Shown here: positions 16,292 to 25,365 of the stretch, piece by piece
How the letters are laid out: each line of letters starts with the position of its first letter
How positions within the stretch are numbered: position 1 is the first letter of the stretch
From: Sphingomonadaceae bacterium 3R27C6
Lineage (GTDB): Bacteria; Pseudomonadota; Alphaproteobacteria; Sphingomonadales; Sphingomonadaceae
Direction: 5' to 3'
NCBI GenBank assembly: GCA_005503215.1
Contig: SCNS01000014.1
Location: 1-64,000 of the forward strand
DNA: 64,000 nucleotides
The notes under the pieces: model-generated
What the model saw: only the letters and a program-made list of their open reading frames with translations
What the model was told of the DNA's origin: nothing
Database searches by the model: none
Program-made: the position numbers and the translations under genes

Positions 16292-18085
16292 TTATTCGCT
16301 GGCTTGGCAAATGATGGTGCCGAAAGCGGGGAGGGATAGATGGAGGCTGCCCGGCGCAGCGGGGCTTGCCGGACAGTCACCGTGGAGTGCGGTAAAGCCC
16401 GCACTTTTCATATCGATGGCAATATTCGCCGACAGCGGCGCCGCCGACGTGTTGAAGGCGAGCAGCACTTCGCGGCCCGTGACCGGATCGAAGCGCGATA
16501 CTGCGAGCAGTCCGGGCTTTTCGGAAAAGGCGCGAACCTTTGTCGCGCCGCGCGTCAGCGCGGGTGTCTTGCGCCGGATTTCGGACAGCGCCGCGATATG
16601 GCGATAGAGCGGATGCGCGGGGTCGAAATTGGCGGTCGCGGTCGTCGCGTCGCTGCCGATCAGGTCATTGTCGTTATACGCCGCGACCTGCGACGCGAAC
16701 ATATCCTCGCGCGCGAGCTGGTCCTTGTCGTCCGACACGAACCCCTGCTCGTCGCCATAATAGATCGTCGGTACCCCGCGCAGCGTCAGCAGCATCGCAT
16801 GGCCGAGCATCACGCGCTGCAGCAGTTCGGCCTCGCTCGCACCCGGGTTCGCCGCCTTCACGAACATCGCAAAGCGGCCCATGTCATGATTTCCGAGGAA
16901 GGTCGGCAACCCTAGCGCCGCCCCTGCCCCGCCCTTGTAGAGCGCGTCGCCGTCGAACAGCTTGGCGAACTGGTCTGTCCCCTTCGTTCCGCTCACCGCA
17001 TCGATCGCGGCGCGCGCGAAACCGAAATCGAGCACCGCGGGCAAGCCCGCCGCATGCGTGTACCAGGCGAGCGCGCCCGGATCGACCGCGTCGACATAGA
17101 CTTCACCGAAGATGTGGAAATTGGGGATGCCGCGCGCCTTCGCGCGCGCCTGCATCGCGGGGACGAAGGCTTGCCAGAATTCGGGGTTCACATGCTTCGC
17201 GGTGTCGATGCGGAAACCGTCGATCCCGAATTCGTCGATCCAGCGGCCGTAGATGTCGATAAAGCCCTGCACGACGCGCGGGTGCTCGGTCGCGAGATCG
17301 TCGAGCCCGGCGAAATCGCCATAGAGCGAAGATTCGCCAACCCAGTCGCTGTTGCCGCGGTTGTGATAATAGATCGGGTCGTTGAGCCAGGCGGGGACCT
17401 TCACCCGTTCCTCGCCCTTCGGCACAACGGGCGTGTAGGCGAAAGCCGGGTCGGTCAGCTTCTGCCAGTTGCCGGCGTCGGCGACATGATCGTCCGCGAA
17501 ACCCGGATTGACCGGTGCGCCCTTCACCCCGCTGCGCCGCGAGAAGGGATAGTCCGCAAGGCTGCGGTATCGGAACCCGCCGGCCGCGCCCTCCTTATAG
17601 GTGATCACATCGGCGGTATGGTTGGCGATGATGTCCATATAGACCTTCATCCCGCGCGCGTGCGCCGCGTCGACGAACGCCTTGAATTCGGCGTTGGTGC
17701 CGAAATGCGGGTCGACCTGCGTGAAATCGGTGACCCAATAGCCATGATAGCCCGCGCTTTCGTCGCCCTTCGGGCCCTGCACCGGCTTGTTCTTGAAGAT
17801 CGGGGCGAACCAGATCGCGGTCGTCCCCATGCCCTGGATATAGTCCAGCCGCCTGGTCAGCCCCGCGAGGTCACCGCCATGGAAAAAGCCCTTGGCCGTG
17901 GGGTCGTAGCCGGTCTGGAGCCGGTCGCCCTTCAGCCCGCCGCGGTCGTTCTTCGGATCGCCATTCTCGAAGCGGTCGGGAAGGACGAAATAGATGATTT
18001 CGTCCTCGGGCGGACGTTGGCGGTAATCCGCAGCGGGCGCGGCGCCCGAAAGGCTCATCGCGATAATCGATGCAAACAGGCTCAT
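16292..18085 (-). CDS. GH13 alpha-amylase-family enzyme, exported (cyclomaltodextrinase/neopullulanase-like)
   Basis: A 597-residue enzyme with a signal peptide (MSLFASIIAMSLSGAAPAA). GH13 motifs are DIIANHT (His156), DGFRIDTAKH (nucleophile Asp294), FGEVY (acid/base Glu328) and FLGNHDMGR (His400, Asp401). YFVLPDRFENGDPKNDRGG near the N-terminus is characteristic of periplasmic alpha-amylases next to sus/mal-type receptors. It starts inside the end of the halogenase gene with a 4-base ATGA overlap. It probably cuts larger alpha-glucans in the periplasm after TonB-receptor uptake. Substrate preference is inference. Confidence 0.93.
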   Translation of the reverse strand: MSLFASIIAMSLSGAAPAADYRQRPPEDEIIYFVLPDRFENGDPKNDRGGLKGDRLQTGYDPTAKGFFHGGDLAGLTRRLDYIQGMGTTAIWFAPIFKNKPVQGPKGDESAGYHGYWVTDFTQVDPHFGTNAEFKAFVDAAHARGMKVYMDIIANHTADVITYKEGAAGGFRYRSLADYPFSRRSGVKGAPVNPGFADDHVADAGNWQKLTDPAFAYTPVVPKGEERVKVPAWLNDPIYYHNRGNSDWVGESSLYGDFAGLDDLATEHPRVVQGFIDIYGRWIDEFGIDGFRIDTAKHVNPEFWQAFVPAMQARAKARGIPNFHIFGEVYVDAVDPGALAWYTHAAGLPAVLDFGFARAAIDAVSGTKGTDQFAKLFDGDALYKGGAGAALGLPTFLGNHDMGRFAMFVKAANPGASEAELLQRVMLGHAMLLTLRGVPTIYYGDEQGFVSDDKDQLAREDMFASQVAAYNDNDLIGSDATTATANFDPAHPLYRHIAALSEIRRKTPALTRGATKVRAFSEKPGLLAVSRFDPVTGREVLLAFNTSAAPLSANIAIDMKSAGFTALHGDCPASPAAPGSLHLSLPAFGTIICQASE

Positions 18086-19599
18086 GCGGGCACTCCTGCC
18101 GCGCAATGCTGCGCGATAAAATCCTCGTGGGTCGGCAGATGCGAAGCGGTGCGCGCGACGATCGTTTCGATGTCGGCGAAAAAGCCCGCGAGTTCGTCGT
18201 GCGTGAGCTGGTCGGCCATCGGATGATAGCTGCGCGGCATGATATTCTGCCCCGTCAGCACCTGAAACCAGCCGATCTCGATGAACAATTCGTCGCCCTC
18301 GCGAACGATCTGGCCCTGGCTTTTGAACAGCTCGATCTTGCGCGCCAGCGTTTCGGGAATGCCCATCTCGCGGCACCGGATCCAGAAGGGCGCGTCGGTG
18401 CGCTGGTTGGCGTGATAGTGGAGGATGACGAAGTCGCGGATGCGTTCGTAATCAAAGCGGACCCGGCGGTTGTAAGCATCGATATTGGCGGCATCGAAAT
18501 CGCGATCGGGAAAGTGCGCGAGCAGCTTGGCGATGCCGTTCTGGATCAGGTGGATGCTCGTCGATTCGAGCGGCTCGAGGAATCCCGAGGCGAGGCCCAG
18601 CGCGACGACGTTGCCGTTCCATGCCTTCCTGCGCATCCCGGTCCGGAAACGCAGCGTTCGCGGCTCGGCGAGCGGGCGGCCTTCGATATTGGCGAGCAGG
18701 ACCGCAGTCGCCTCATCCTCGCTGATGAAGTCGCTGCAAAAGACATGGCCGTTGCCGGTGCGGTGCTGGAGCGGGATGCGCCATTGCCAGCCTGCCTTGT
18801 GCGCGATCGCCTGCGTATAGGGCCGCGCCGGGCCGGCATTTTCGCTCGGCACCGCAATCGCGCGGTCGCAGGGAAGCCAGTGCGTCCAATCCTCGAAGCC
18901 GGTTTCGAGCGCCTCCTCGATCAGCAGCGCGCGAAAGCCCGAGCAGTCGATGAAGAGTTCGCCGTCGATCGCGGTGCCATTTTCCAGCACGACAGCCTCG
19001 ACATGGCCGCTTTCGCCACTGCGCCGGACACCGGCGATCTTGCCTTCGGTCCGTTCGACCCCGGCGGCTTCGGCAACCTTGCGCAGATAGGCGGCATAAA
19101 GCGCGGCGTCGAAATGAAAGGCATAGGCGATGCCGTCGAGGCTGGTGTTCGGGATTTGCGGCAGCCGCGCGAAGCGGTTCTGCTGCCCTGCGGTTTCGTT
19201 CAGCGAATAATCGCCGAGCCGTCCCGCGACGCCCTCGTTCCGGCCGCGGAGCCAATATTGCTGGAACGGCAGCATGCCGAGGCTGCGCCCGATCTGCCCG
19301 AAGGCGTGCATATAGACGTCGCCGACCCGACCCCAGTCGTGGAACTGGATGCCAAGCTTAAAGGTGCCGCCCGTTTCGCGAATGAACTCATTTTCGTCGA
19401 TGCCGATCAGCGCGTTGAACAGGCGGATCGCGGGGATCGTCGCCTCGCCGACCCCGACGGTGCCGATCTCGTCGCTTTCGACCAGCCGGATCGACAGATT
19501 GTCCATCGTGCGCGACAGCGCCGCGGCGGCCATCCAGCCCGCGGTTCCGCCACCGACGATCACCACCTTCGTGATGCGGTTCTCACCCACGCTGCCCAT
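18082..19599 (-). CDS. Flavin-dependent tryptophan-halogenase-like protein
   Basis: A 505-residue FAD protein of the PrnA/RebH superfamily. Visible are the GGGTAGWM dinucleotide motif at 16-23, the catalytic-type Lys81 (TFKLG), the WxWxIP motif at 271-276 (WQWRIP) that excludes monooxygenation, and the Glu345 equivalent of PrnA Glu346 in LEPLESTSI. All core halogenase residues are therefore kept. It sits between a TonB receptor gene (50-base gap) and a GH13 gene (4-base overlap). Halogenase homologues next to TonB receptors of sugar loci are common in sphingomonads, Caulobacter and xanthomonads; their real substrate is unclear. Confidence 0.92.
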   Translation of the reverse strand: MGSVGENRITKVVIVGGGTAGWMAAAALSRTMDNLSIRLVESDEIGTVGVGEATIPAIRLFNALIGIDENEFIRETGGTFKLGIQFHDWGRVGDVYMHAFGQIGRSLGMLPFQQYWLRGRNEGVAGRLGDYSLNETAGQQNRFARLPQIPNTSLDGIAYAFHFDAALYAAYLRKVAEAAGVERTEGKIAGVRRSGESGHVEAVVLENGTAIDGELFIDCSGFRALLIEEALETGFEDWTHWLPCDRAIAVPSENAGPARPYTQAIAHKAGWQWRIPLQHRTGNGHVFCSDFISEDEATAVLLANIEGRPLAEPRTLRFRTGMRRKAWNGNVVALGLASGFLEPLESTSIHLIQNGIAKLLAHFPDRDFDAANIDAYNRRVRFDYERIRDFVILHYHANQRTDAPFWIRCREMGIPETLARKIELFKSQGQIVREGDELFIEIGWFQVLTGQNIMPRSYHPMADQLTHDELAGFFADIETIVARTASHLPTHEDFIAQHCAAGVPA

Positions 19600-19649
19600 T
19601 CCTCTCGTCAGGAAGCGGGCCGGACAAGGTGGCCGGCCCGCTTATTCCG

Positions 19650-22400
19650 TCAGAACTTGTAGGTGATACCGGCCATGAAGTTGCGACCATAATTCTGATA
19701 GTCGCGGATCTGGCGCGGATCATTGTTGTAATAGGTCACGAACGGCTCGTTGGTCAGGTTCGACGCCTGCAGCAGGACCCCCAGCCCCTCGAGCGCGCCG
19801 CTCTGGAAGGTGTAGCCGATCTGCGCATCGACGACGAATTCGCTTTTCGCCATGAACATGTCGCGTGCGAGACTGATCGTCGACACTTCGGCGAGGAATT
19901 TCGAGCGGTAGCGGCCCGACGCGCGGACCTGGAACCCGTCCTTTTCGAAATAGGCGGTTCCGTTGATGACCCATTTCGACAGGCCGGGCATCGAAATCGG
20001 CTTTTCTTCGCCTTCACGCACGCGGCTCTTGGTATAGGAGGCGCTGCCGAGCACCCCGAAGCCGTCGAGCGCCTGGGTGAAGTTGGCGAAGGGCAGCGAG
20101 AAGGAGGCCTCGGCGCCGTAGACGCGACCGGCATTGCCATTCAGCCACTGCTTGCTGAGCCCGGCCCGCGTACCGGCCGTCCCGCCGTCGGGGACCTCGA
20201 AGTCGGTGAAATCGAACGGATTGATCTGACGGTAGATATAATTTTCGAGATATTTGTAGAAGCCGCCGACCGAGACATAGCCGCCCTGCCCGAAATATTT
20301 CTCGAGCCCGATATCGACCGTGTCGGCCATCAGCGGACGCAGCTTCGCATTGCCAAGATCGAGCGACCAGGGCGAGGCGTTGACGTCGGTGTTGTTGCGC
20401 TTCGACGTATCGAAATTGACGCCGCCGCCGGGCTTCAGCTGGTCCATGCGCGCCCGCGCCAAAACGCGCGCTGCACCGAAGCGCAGGAAGGTGTTGTCGG
20501 CGAATTCGACCGACAGGTTCATGCTGGGCAGGATGTCGGTATATTTGTCGCCATCGGTCACCGGCGTCGACTGGGTGACGCCGCCGACGACCTGCGCATA
20601 GAAGCTCGAGCCCGTCTGGTCCGAATGAATGACCTGGACGCCGACGTTGCCGCGGATCGGAGTGCTTCCCGCATCGGCGTCGAAATTCGCCTGGACGAAG
20701 CCGGTCAGCACCTTTTCGCGGATCGTATAATCGTTGAAGACGCGCGCCGGGTCGAAGCCCGCGCCGTCGGTCAGATTATAATTCCCGTCATTGTAGAAAC
20801 GCCAGCTGTCGAACGCGACCATGCCGGGGATGCCGATGAAATCGAGCGACACCGGGTCATAGAGATAGTCGGCGGGCACCGGCGTATTCGCCGGATAATT
20901 TTTGCTGGTCAGCACGAAGCCGCGGTCGTCGAGGCTTTTCTTGCGGTCCGAATAATTGGCGCCGACGCGGATGCTGCTGAGCACGCCGTCGAGTTCCTGC
21001 GTCGCCTGCAGACGCAGCGATTTCAGCTGGTCCTTGACGCGCGGCGTGTTGACGAACCCGTCCTGACAGTTTGCCACCGCGCCGCCGCAGCTGTTCCAGC
21101 CCTGCGGATCGGTGATCACGAACAAATTGGGATCGGAATAGTCGAGCGACGGGTCGAACATGATCCCGCCGTTCGGACGCATCTCGAACCCCAGCGCGGT
21201 TTCGCGCGCGCCGACGCCCGCGCCGCGGCCGGTGCCGAGATAGATTTCGAGATTTTCCTCGGTCTTCTTGATCCGCGAATAGCCAAGGTCGAGTTCGAGC
21301 GTCAGTTTCTCATTGGGCTTGAACTGCGTGTTCCAGCCGCCCGCGATGATCGTCGAGTTGCGGTGGACGACGTCGTTGCGCATCACCGCCTCGGTGCCCG
21401 ACCAGACGCCCTTGGTCACCAGACCGTCCTCGACGGTGAAGCCGGGCTGGAGCGTCGAATTGCCCCAGAACAGCGGGAATTCGATGCCGCGCAGGCGCTG
21501 TTCGTCCTTGAACTTCGACCAATAGCCGTCGATCGTCGTGTGGAATTTGTCGCTCGGTTCCCATTCGACGACCGCCATCACGCCGTCGCGCTTGAGCTCG
21601 TTCGATTTCACATAGGGCTTGGCGCCGCCGATGACGAAAGCGGTGTTCGTGCCGTCGGTCGCCTCGGGATAGCCCCAGGCGTTGAAGCGTTCCTCGGCGG
21701 TCGGCGACTGCATGCGCGCATAACCGATCGCCCAGCCGAGCGTGCCGTCGGCATTCTGGTCGATATAGGAGAGGTTGGCGCGATAACCCTTGTTCGAAAT
21801 ATCGGGGTTGAGCTTGCCAAGGTCGTTGATCTCGAAGCGCGCCCCCGCGGCGATCGCGCGCTTGCCATAAGCGAGCGGGCGCACCGTCCGCATGTCGATC
21901 GTGCCACCGATCGCCTGCCCGATCAGCGACGCGTCGGGGGTCTTGTAGACGATGGCGCCGTTCAAAAGTTCGGAGGGATATTGGTCGAGCTCGACGCCGC
22001 GATTGTTGCTCGCCGAAACCTGTTCGCGGCCGTTGAGCAGCGTCGTGGTGAAATCGGGGGCAAGGCCGCGGATCGACACGACATTGGCGCGGCCGTCGAG
22101 GCGCTGCGTCGCAAGGCCCGGCAGGCGCGAGAGCGATTCGGCGATCGACAGGTCGGGCAGCTTGCCGATATCCTCGGCCGAGACGACCTCGACGATCGAG
22201 GTGCTGTTCTTCTTCGCCTGAACCGAATTGTTGATCGCGCCGCGGATGCCGCTGACGACGATTTCGCCGTCGACCGGCGCCTCGTCGACGGGCGCGGTGT
22301 TCGCGTCCTGCGCCATCGCGGCGCCAGGCAGCAAAACGGTCAAGGCAAGGCCGAGCGCGATGGCGCTGACACCGCGGTTGAGGTTGTTCGGCATGGTCAT
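19650..22400 (-). CDS. TonB-dependent outer-membrane receptor of the alpha-glucan locus
   Basis: A 916-residue receptor with signal peptide (ending LLPGAAMAQ), a TonB-box-like region (GEIVVSGIRGAINNSVQAKK), a plug domain (VSAEDIGKLPDLSIAESLSRLPG, VSIRGLAPDFTTTLLNGR) and a long beta-barrel ending in aromatic YKF. The plug subtype with IGKLPDLSIAESL is the one linked to sugar uptake and halogenase partners in this group. The start at 22400 (MTMPNN) begins the signal; a second ATG at 22394 is possible. It is first in the operon with the halogenase and three glycosidases, so maltodextrin-like sugars are the likely ligand. Confidence 0.93.
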   Translation of the reverse strand: MTMPNNLNRGVSAIALGLALTVLLPGAAMAQDANTAPVDEAPVDGEIVVSGIRGAINNSVQAKKNSTSIVEVVSAEDIGKLPDLSIAESLSRLPGLATQRLDGRANVVSIRGLAPDFTTTLLNGREQVSASNNRGVELDQYPSELLNGAIVYKTPDASLIGQAIGGTIDMRTVRPLAYGKRAIAAGARFEINDLGKLNPDISNKGYRANLSYIDQNADGTLGWAIGYARMQSPTAEERFNAWGYPEATDGTNTAFVIGGAKPYVKSNELKRDGVMAVVEWEPSDKFHTTIDGYWSKFKDEQRLRGIEFPLFWGNSTLQPGFTVEDGLVTKGVWSGTEAVMRNDVVHRNSTIIAGGWNTQFKPNEKLTLELDLGYSRIKKTEENLEIYLGTGRGAGVGARETALGFEMRPNGGIMFDPSLDYSDPNLFVITDPQGWNSCGGAVANCQDGFVNTPRVKDQLKSLRLQATQELDGVLSSIRVGANYSDRKKSLDDRGFVLTSKNYPANTPVPADYLYDPVSLDFIGIPGMVAFDSWRFYNDGNYNLTDGAGFDPARVFNDYTIREKVLTGFVQANFDADAGSTPIRGNVGVQVIHSDQTGSSFYAQVVGGVTQSTPVTDGDKYTDILPSMNLSVEFADNTFLRFGAARVLARARMDQLKPGGGVNFDTSKRNNTDVNASPWSLDLGNAKLRPLMADTVDIGLEKYFGQGGYVSVGGFYKYLENYIYRQINPFDFTDFEVPDGGTAGTRAGLSKQWLNGNAGRVYGAEASFSLPFANFTQALDGFGVLGSASYTKSRVREGEEKPISMPGLSKWVINGTAYFEKDGFQVRASGRYRSKFLAEVSTISLARDMFMAKSEFVVDAQIGYTFQSGALEGLGVLLQASNLTNEPFVTYYNNDPRQIRDYQNYGRNFMAGITYKF

Positions 22401-22718
22401 ATGTGGCTCCCCTGGCACGGACGGGTGGTCTTGACCCATGCACCGGGAGGGGGACGCGGGGCGTCCGTCAGGCTCCTCTCCGGCACGTGGGCTTTCCCAT
22501 CTTGAGCCTCGCAATTGAAACCAATCCCGCCGCGCCGCTATAGGGTATACGTATACGCATAATATGCAGAGCCGCGCCCTGTCGCAGAAATGCAACGCTT
22601 TCGGGGCAGAAAACCGCGGGACTCGACCGCGTGCAATTTCTTGGCATCCACCGGACCAATCGCTACTCTGCGGGGCGAGCGGCGGCCACCAGGAAGGCCG
22701 CGGCGCCGGGAGAGAGAC
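22401..22718. promoter_or_regulatory. Divergent promoter region between TonB receptor and LacI genes
   Basis: This 318-base gap holds the operator at 22545-22556 and no gene. On the minus strand a TATTAT -10-like element (about 22557-22562) lies directly before the operator, so bound repressor would cover the receptor-operon start point. The plus strand has TATAGG just before the same operator. Both promoter calls are by eye. Confidence 0.45.
22545..22556. promoter_or_regulatory. LacI-type operator in the divergent promoter region
   Basis: GTATACGTATAC is a perfect 12-base palindrome. It lies 145 bases from the receptor ATG and 163 bases from the lacI-family ATG, and is repeated with one mismatch before the transporter gene. 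Assignment to the LacI protein rests on this pairing. Confidence 0.75.
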
Positions 22719-23753
22719 ATGGGGCGCCAGCCCTCGGCCAAGCCGACGAGTTTCGACATCGCCTATCTGGCGGGCGTCTCGCAGCCGACGGTTTCACGCG
22801 CGCTGCGCGGCAGCAAATCGGTCAGCGCCGCGACGCGCGCGAACATTCAGCGCATCGCGCAGGAACTCAACTACACCGTCGACAAGAATGCTTCGAGCCT
22901 GCGCTCGCAGCGCACCCACACGCTCGCCTTGCTCTTCTTCGAGGATCCGAACCCCGACGAATCGATGATCAACCCCTTCTTCCTGTCGATGCTGGGATCG
23001 ATCACGCGCGAATGCGCGCGGCGCGGTTACGACCTGCTGATCAGTTTCCAGCAGATGCACAATGACTGGCACGTCACCTATCAGGACAGCCACCGCTCGG
23101 ACGGCATCATCCTGCTCGGTTACGGGGATTATCAGCTCTATCTCACCAAGCTCGAGCATCTGGTCGAGATGGGGACAAAGTTCGTGCGCTGGGGATCGGT
23201 GTCCGAAGACGGGATCGGGCTGACCGTCGGGTCGGACAATGTCGGCGCGGGCGAGCAGGCGGGCGCGCACCTGGTCGAGATCGGGCGGCGGCGTATCGCC
23301 TTTCTCGGCGATGCGTCGGACCATGCGCCCGAATTTCAGGATCGGTACGACGGGCTGTGCCGCGCGATGCGCGCCGCGGCCCTCGAACCCGACCCGGCGT
23401 TGCAGCGCGATGCGGTGTCGTCGGAGGATTCGGGCTATGCCGCCGCAAGGTCGCTGATCGAAAGCGGCCGGCCTTTCGATGCGGTGTTCGCCGCAAGCGA
23501 CCTGATCGCGATCGGCGCGATGCGCGCGCTCGCCGAAGCCGGGCTGCGGCTGCCGCAGGACGTCGCGATCATCGGCTTCGACGATATTCCCGCCGCCAGC
23601 CTGACCACGCCGACATTGACCACGGTGATGCAGGATATGAAGGGCGCGGGGACATTGCTCGTCGACGCTCTGCTTGCGCGCATCGACGACCGCCCGGTCG
23701 AACAGCGGATCTTGCCGGCCCGGCTGATCCGGCGCCGGAGCACGGCCGTCTAA
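22719..23753 (+). CDS. LacI-family regulator of the alpha-glucan locus
   Basis: A 344-residue repressor/activator. The N-terminal HTH (FDIAYLAGVSQPTVSRALRG, about residues 11-30) and hinge (NYTVDKNASSLRSQRT) are standard; residues 60-340 form the periplasmic-binding-like sensor (DGIILLGYG, AVFAASDLIAIGAMRAL, IIGFDDIPAASLTTPTLTT). The start at 22719 follows GGGAGAGAGA. Matching palindromes flank the gene at 22545 and 23761, so it probably controls the receptor operon, itself and the MFS gene. It is comparable to maltose regulators of Caulobacter and sphingomonads; the inducer is not shown by the sequence. Confidence 0.92.
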   Translation: MGRQPSAKPTSFDIAYLAGVSQPTVSRALRGSKSVSAATRANIQRIAQELNYTVDKNASSLRSQRTHTLALLFFEDPNPDESMINPFFLSMLGSITRECARRGYDLLISFQQMHNDWHVTYQDSHRSDGIILLGYGDYQLYLTKLEHLVEMGTKFVRWGSVSEDGIGLTVGSDNVGAGEQAGAHLVEIGRRRIAFLGDASDHAPEFQDRYDGLCRAMRAAALEPDPALQRDAVSSEDSGYAAARSLIESGRPFDAVFAASDLIAIGAMRALAEAGLRLPQDVAIIGFDDIPAASLTTPTLTTVMQDMKGAGTLLVDALLARIDDRPVEQRILPARLIRRRSTAV

Positions 23754-23760
23754 CGCCAAC

Positions 23761-23772
23761 GTATTCGTATAC
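23761..23772. promoter_or_regulatory. LacI-type operator before the MFS transporter gene
   Basis: GTATTCGTATAC differs from the divergent operator GTATACGTATAC at one base. It lies 7 bases after the regulator stop and about 90 bases before the transporter start, so the transporter probably has its own regulated promoter. Confidence 0.65.
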
Positions 23773-23858
23773 GTAGCCGCACTACGCTTGCCCTGCCCGG
23801 TGTGCGCTGCAACACCCGCACCAACGCGAACCGCGACAGCGGCCGCAAGGGGAGACGC

Positions 23859-25355
23859 ATGATGGAAAAGCCGAAGCAGGGCTTTGCCGGCCTATGGAAT
23901 ATCAGCTTCGGCTTTTTCGGCATCCAGATCGGCTTCGCGCTGCAAAATGCGAATATGAGCCGGATATTCCAGTCGCTGGGCGAGGATATCGAACGCCTCC
24001 CCGGCCTGTGGGTCGCCGCGCCGCTGACCGGGCTGCTCGTCCAGCCGATCGTCGGGCATATGAGCGACCGGACCTGGCTCGGCCGGCTCGGGCGCCGCCG
24101 TCCTTATTTTCTCGCCGGCGCGATCCTTGCCGCGATCGCGCTGTTCGTCATGCCCGAAAGCCCCGCGATCTGGTTCGCCGCGATGATGCTGTGGATCCTC
24201 GACGCCTCGCTCAACATCTCGATGGAACCCTTCCGCGCCTTCGTCGGCGACATGCTGCGCAAGGACCAGCACAGCGTCGGCTATGCGGTGCAGACCGCGT
24301 TCATCGGCGCGGGCGCCGTCGTCGGGTCGCTGTTCCCCTCGCTGATGGAGGCGATGGGCGTCGCGAATGTCGCGCCGCCCGGGCAGATTCCCGATACGGT
24401 GCGCTATGCCTTCTGGTTCGGCGGGATCGCGCTGTTCCTCGCGGTGCTGTGGACCGTCGTCACAACGGGCGAATATAGCCCCGAACAGATGGCGGCCTTC
24501 GAAGCCGGATCGCCCGGCGACGGGTCTCCGGTCCGCGCGCTCGCATCGCACAGCTATGGCGCCAGCATGCTCTGGATCGGCGCGGGACTGCTCATCCTCC
24601 TCGCCCAGCATCATTTCGCGCTGCTTCGCGAAGTATTGCTGCTCGGCGCGCTGCTCATCGGCTACGGCCTTGCAAGCATTGTCGCGATCGCGCTGGCGCG
24701 GCGCGGCAACGACAAGAATATGCTGTCGAGCATCGTCGGGGATTTCGCCGGCATGCCCCCGCTGATGAAGCGGCTGGCGCTTGTCCAGTTCTTCAGCTGG
24801 TCGGCGCTGTTCATCATGTGGATCAACACCACCCCGATCGTCGCCCAATATCATTTCGGAACGACCGACGCCGCGAGCGCCGCCTATCAGGACGCGGGCA
24901 ACTGGGTCGGCCAGCTGTTCGCGATCTATAACGGCGTCGCCGCAGTCGCGGCGCTGACCCTGCTCCCCTGGCTCGCGCGCCGCTTTGGACAGGCGCGCAC
25001 GCACATGGTCGGGCTGGCGTGCGGCGCGGCGGGATATGCCAGCTTCTTCCTGCTGCGCGATCCGTCGCAGCTGATCGTCAGCGAAATCTTCATCGGCATT
25101 TTCTGGGCGTCGGTCCTCGCCATGCCCTATGCGATCCTCGCCTCCAGCCTGCCGCAAGCCAAGCTCGGCATCTATATGGGGCTCTTCAATGTCTTCGTCG
25201 TCGTCCCGCAATTGCTCGTCGCAACGGTGATGGGCTCGATCATGAAAGCGCTGTTTCCTGGCGAGCCCATCTATACGATGGCCTTCGCTGCCTTTGCCCT
25301 GCTGCTTGCAATCGCTGCGATGACCCGCGTCGACGCCAAAACCAGCCAGGGCTGA
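23859..25355 (+). CDS. MFS sugar transporter (maltose/sucrose type)
   Basis: A 498-residue inner-membrane protein with about twelve hydrophobic segments. SDRTWLGRLGRRRPYFLAGA is the loop 2-3 signature of the GPH/SLC45-like sugar transporters used for maltose in alphaproteobacteria, and LDASLNISMEPFRAFVGDM is typical of the same group. The start was set at 23859 behind AAGGGGAGA; an adjacent ATG at 23862 is equivalent. Lying after the LacI gene and its own operator, it would move maltose or maltodextrins released in the periplasm into the cytoplasm. Confidence 0.9.
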   Translation: MMEKPKQGFAGLWNISFGFFGIQIGFALQNANMSRIFQSLGEDIERLPGLWVAAPLTGLLVQPIVGHMSDRTWLGRLGRRRPYFLAGAILAAIALFVMPESPAIWFAAMMLWILDASLNISMEPFRAFVGDMLRKDQHSVGYAVQTAFIGAGAVVGSLFPSLMEAMGVANVAPPGQIPDTVRYAFWFGGIALFLAVLWTVVTTGEYSPEQMAAFEAGSPGDGSPVRALASHSYGASMLWIGAGLLILLAQHHFALLREVLLLGALLIGYGLASIVAIALARRGNDKNMLSSIVGDFAGMPPLMKRLALVQFFSWSALFIMWINTTPIVAQYHFGTTDAASAAYQDAGNWVGQLFAIYNGVAAVAALTLLPWLARRFGQARTHMVGLACGAAGYASFFLLRDPSQLIVSEIFIGIFWASVLAMPYAILASSLPQAKLGIYMGLFNVFVVVPQLLVATVMGSIMKALFPGEPIYTMAFAAFALLLAIAAMTRVDAKTSQG

Positions 25356-25365
25356 CCGTCCGCCT

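Noticed and set aside
14547-16607. Long plus-strand frame opposite the GH13 genes
   Set aside because: Antisense shadow; the minus-strand products carry complete GH13 catalytic motifs.
18082-19599. Marker of a natural-product gene cluster
   Set aside because: No synthase, carrier protein or tailoring genes nearby; the operon is otherwise purely glucan catabolism.
19629-22505. Long open frame on the plus strand opposite the TonB receptor gene
   Set aside because: Arg/Asp/Glu/Ala-rich low-information translation typical of the antisense frame of high-GC genes. The minus strand encodes a clear receptor.
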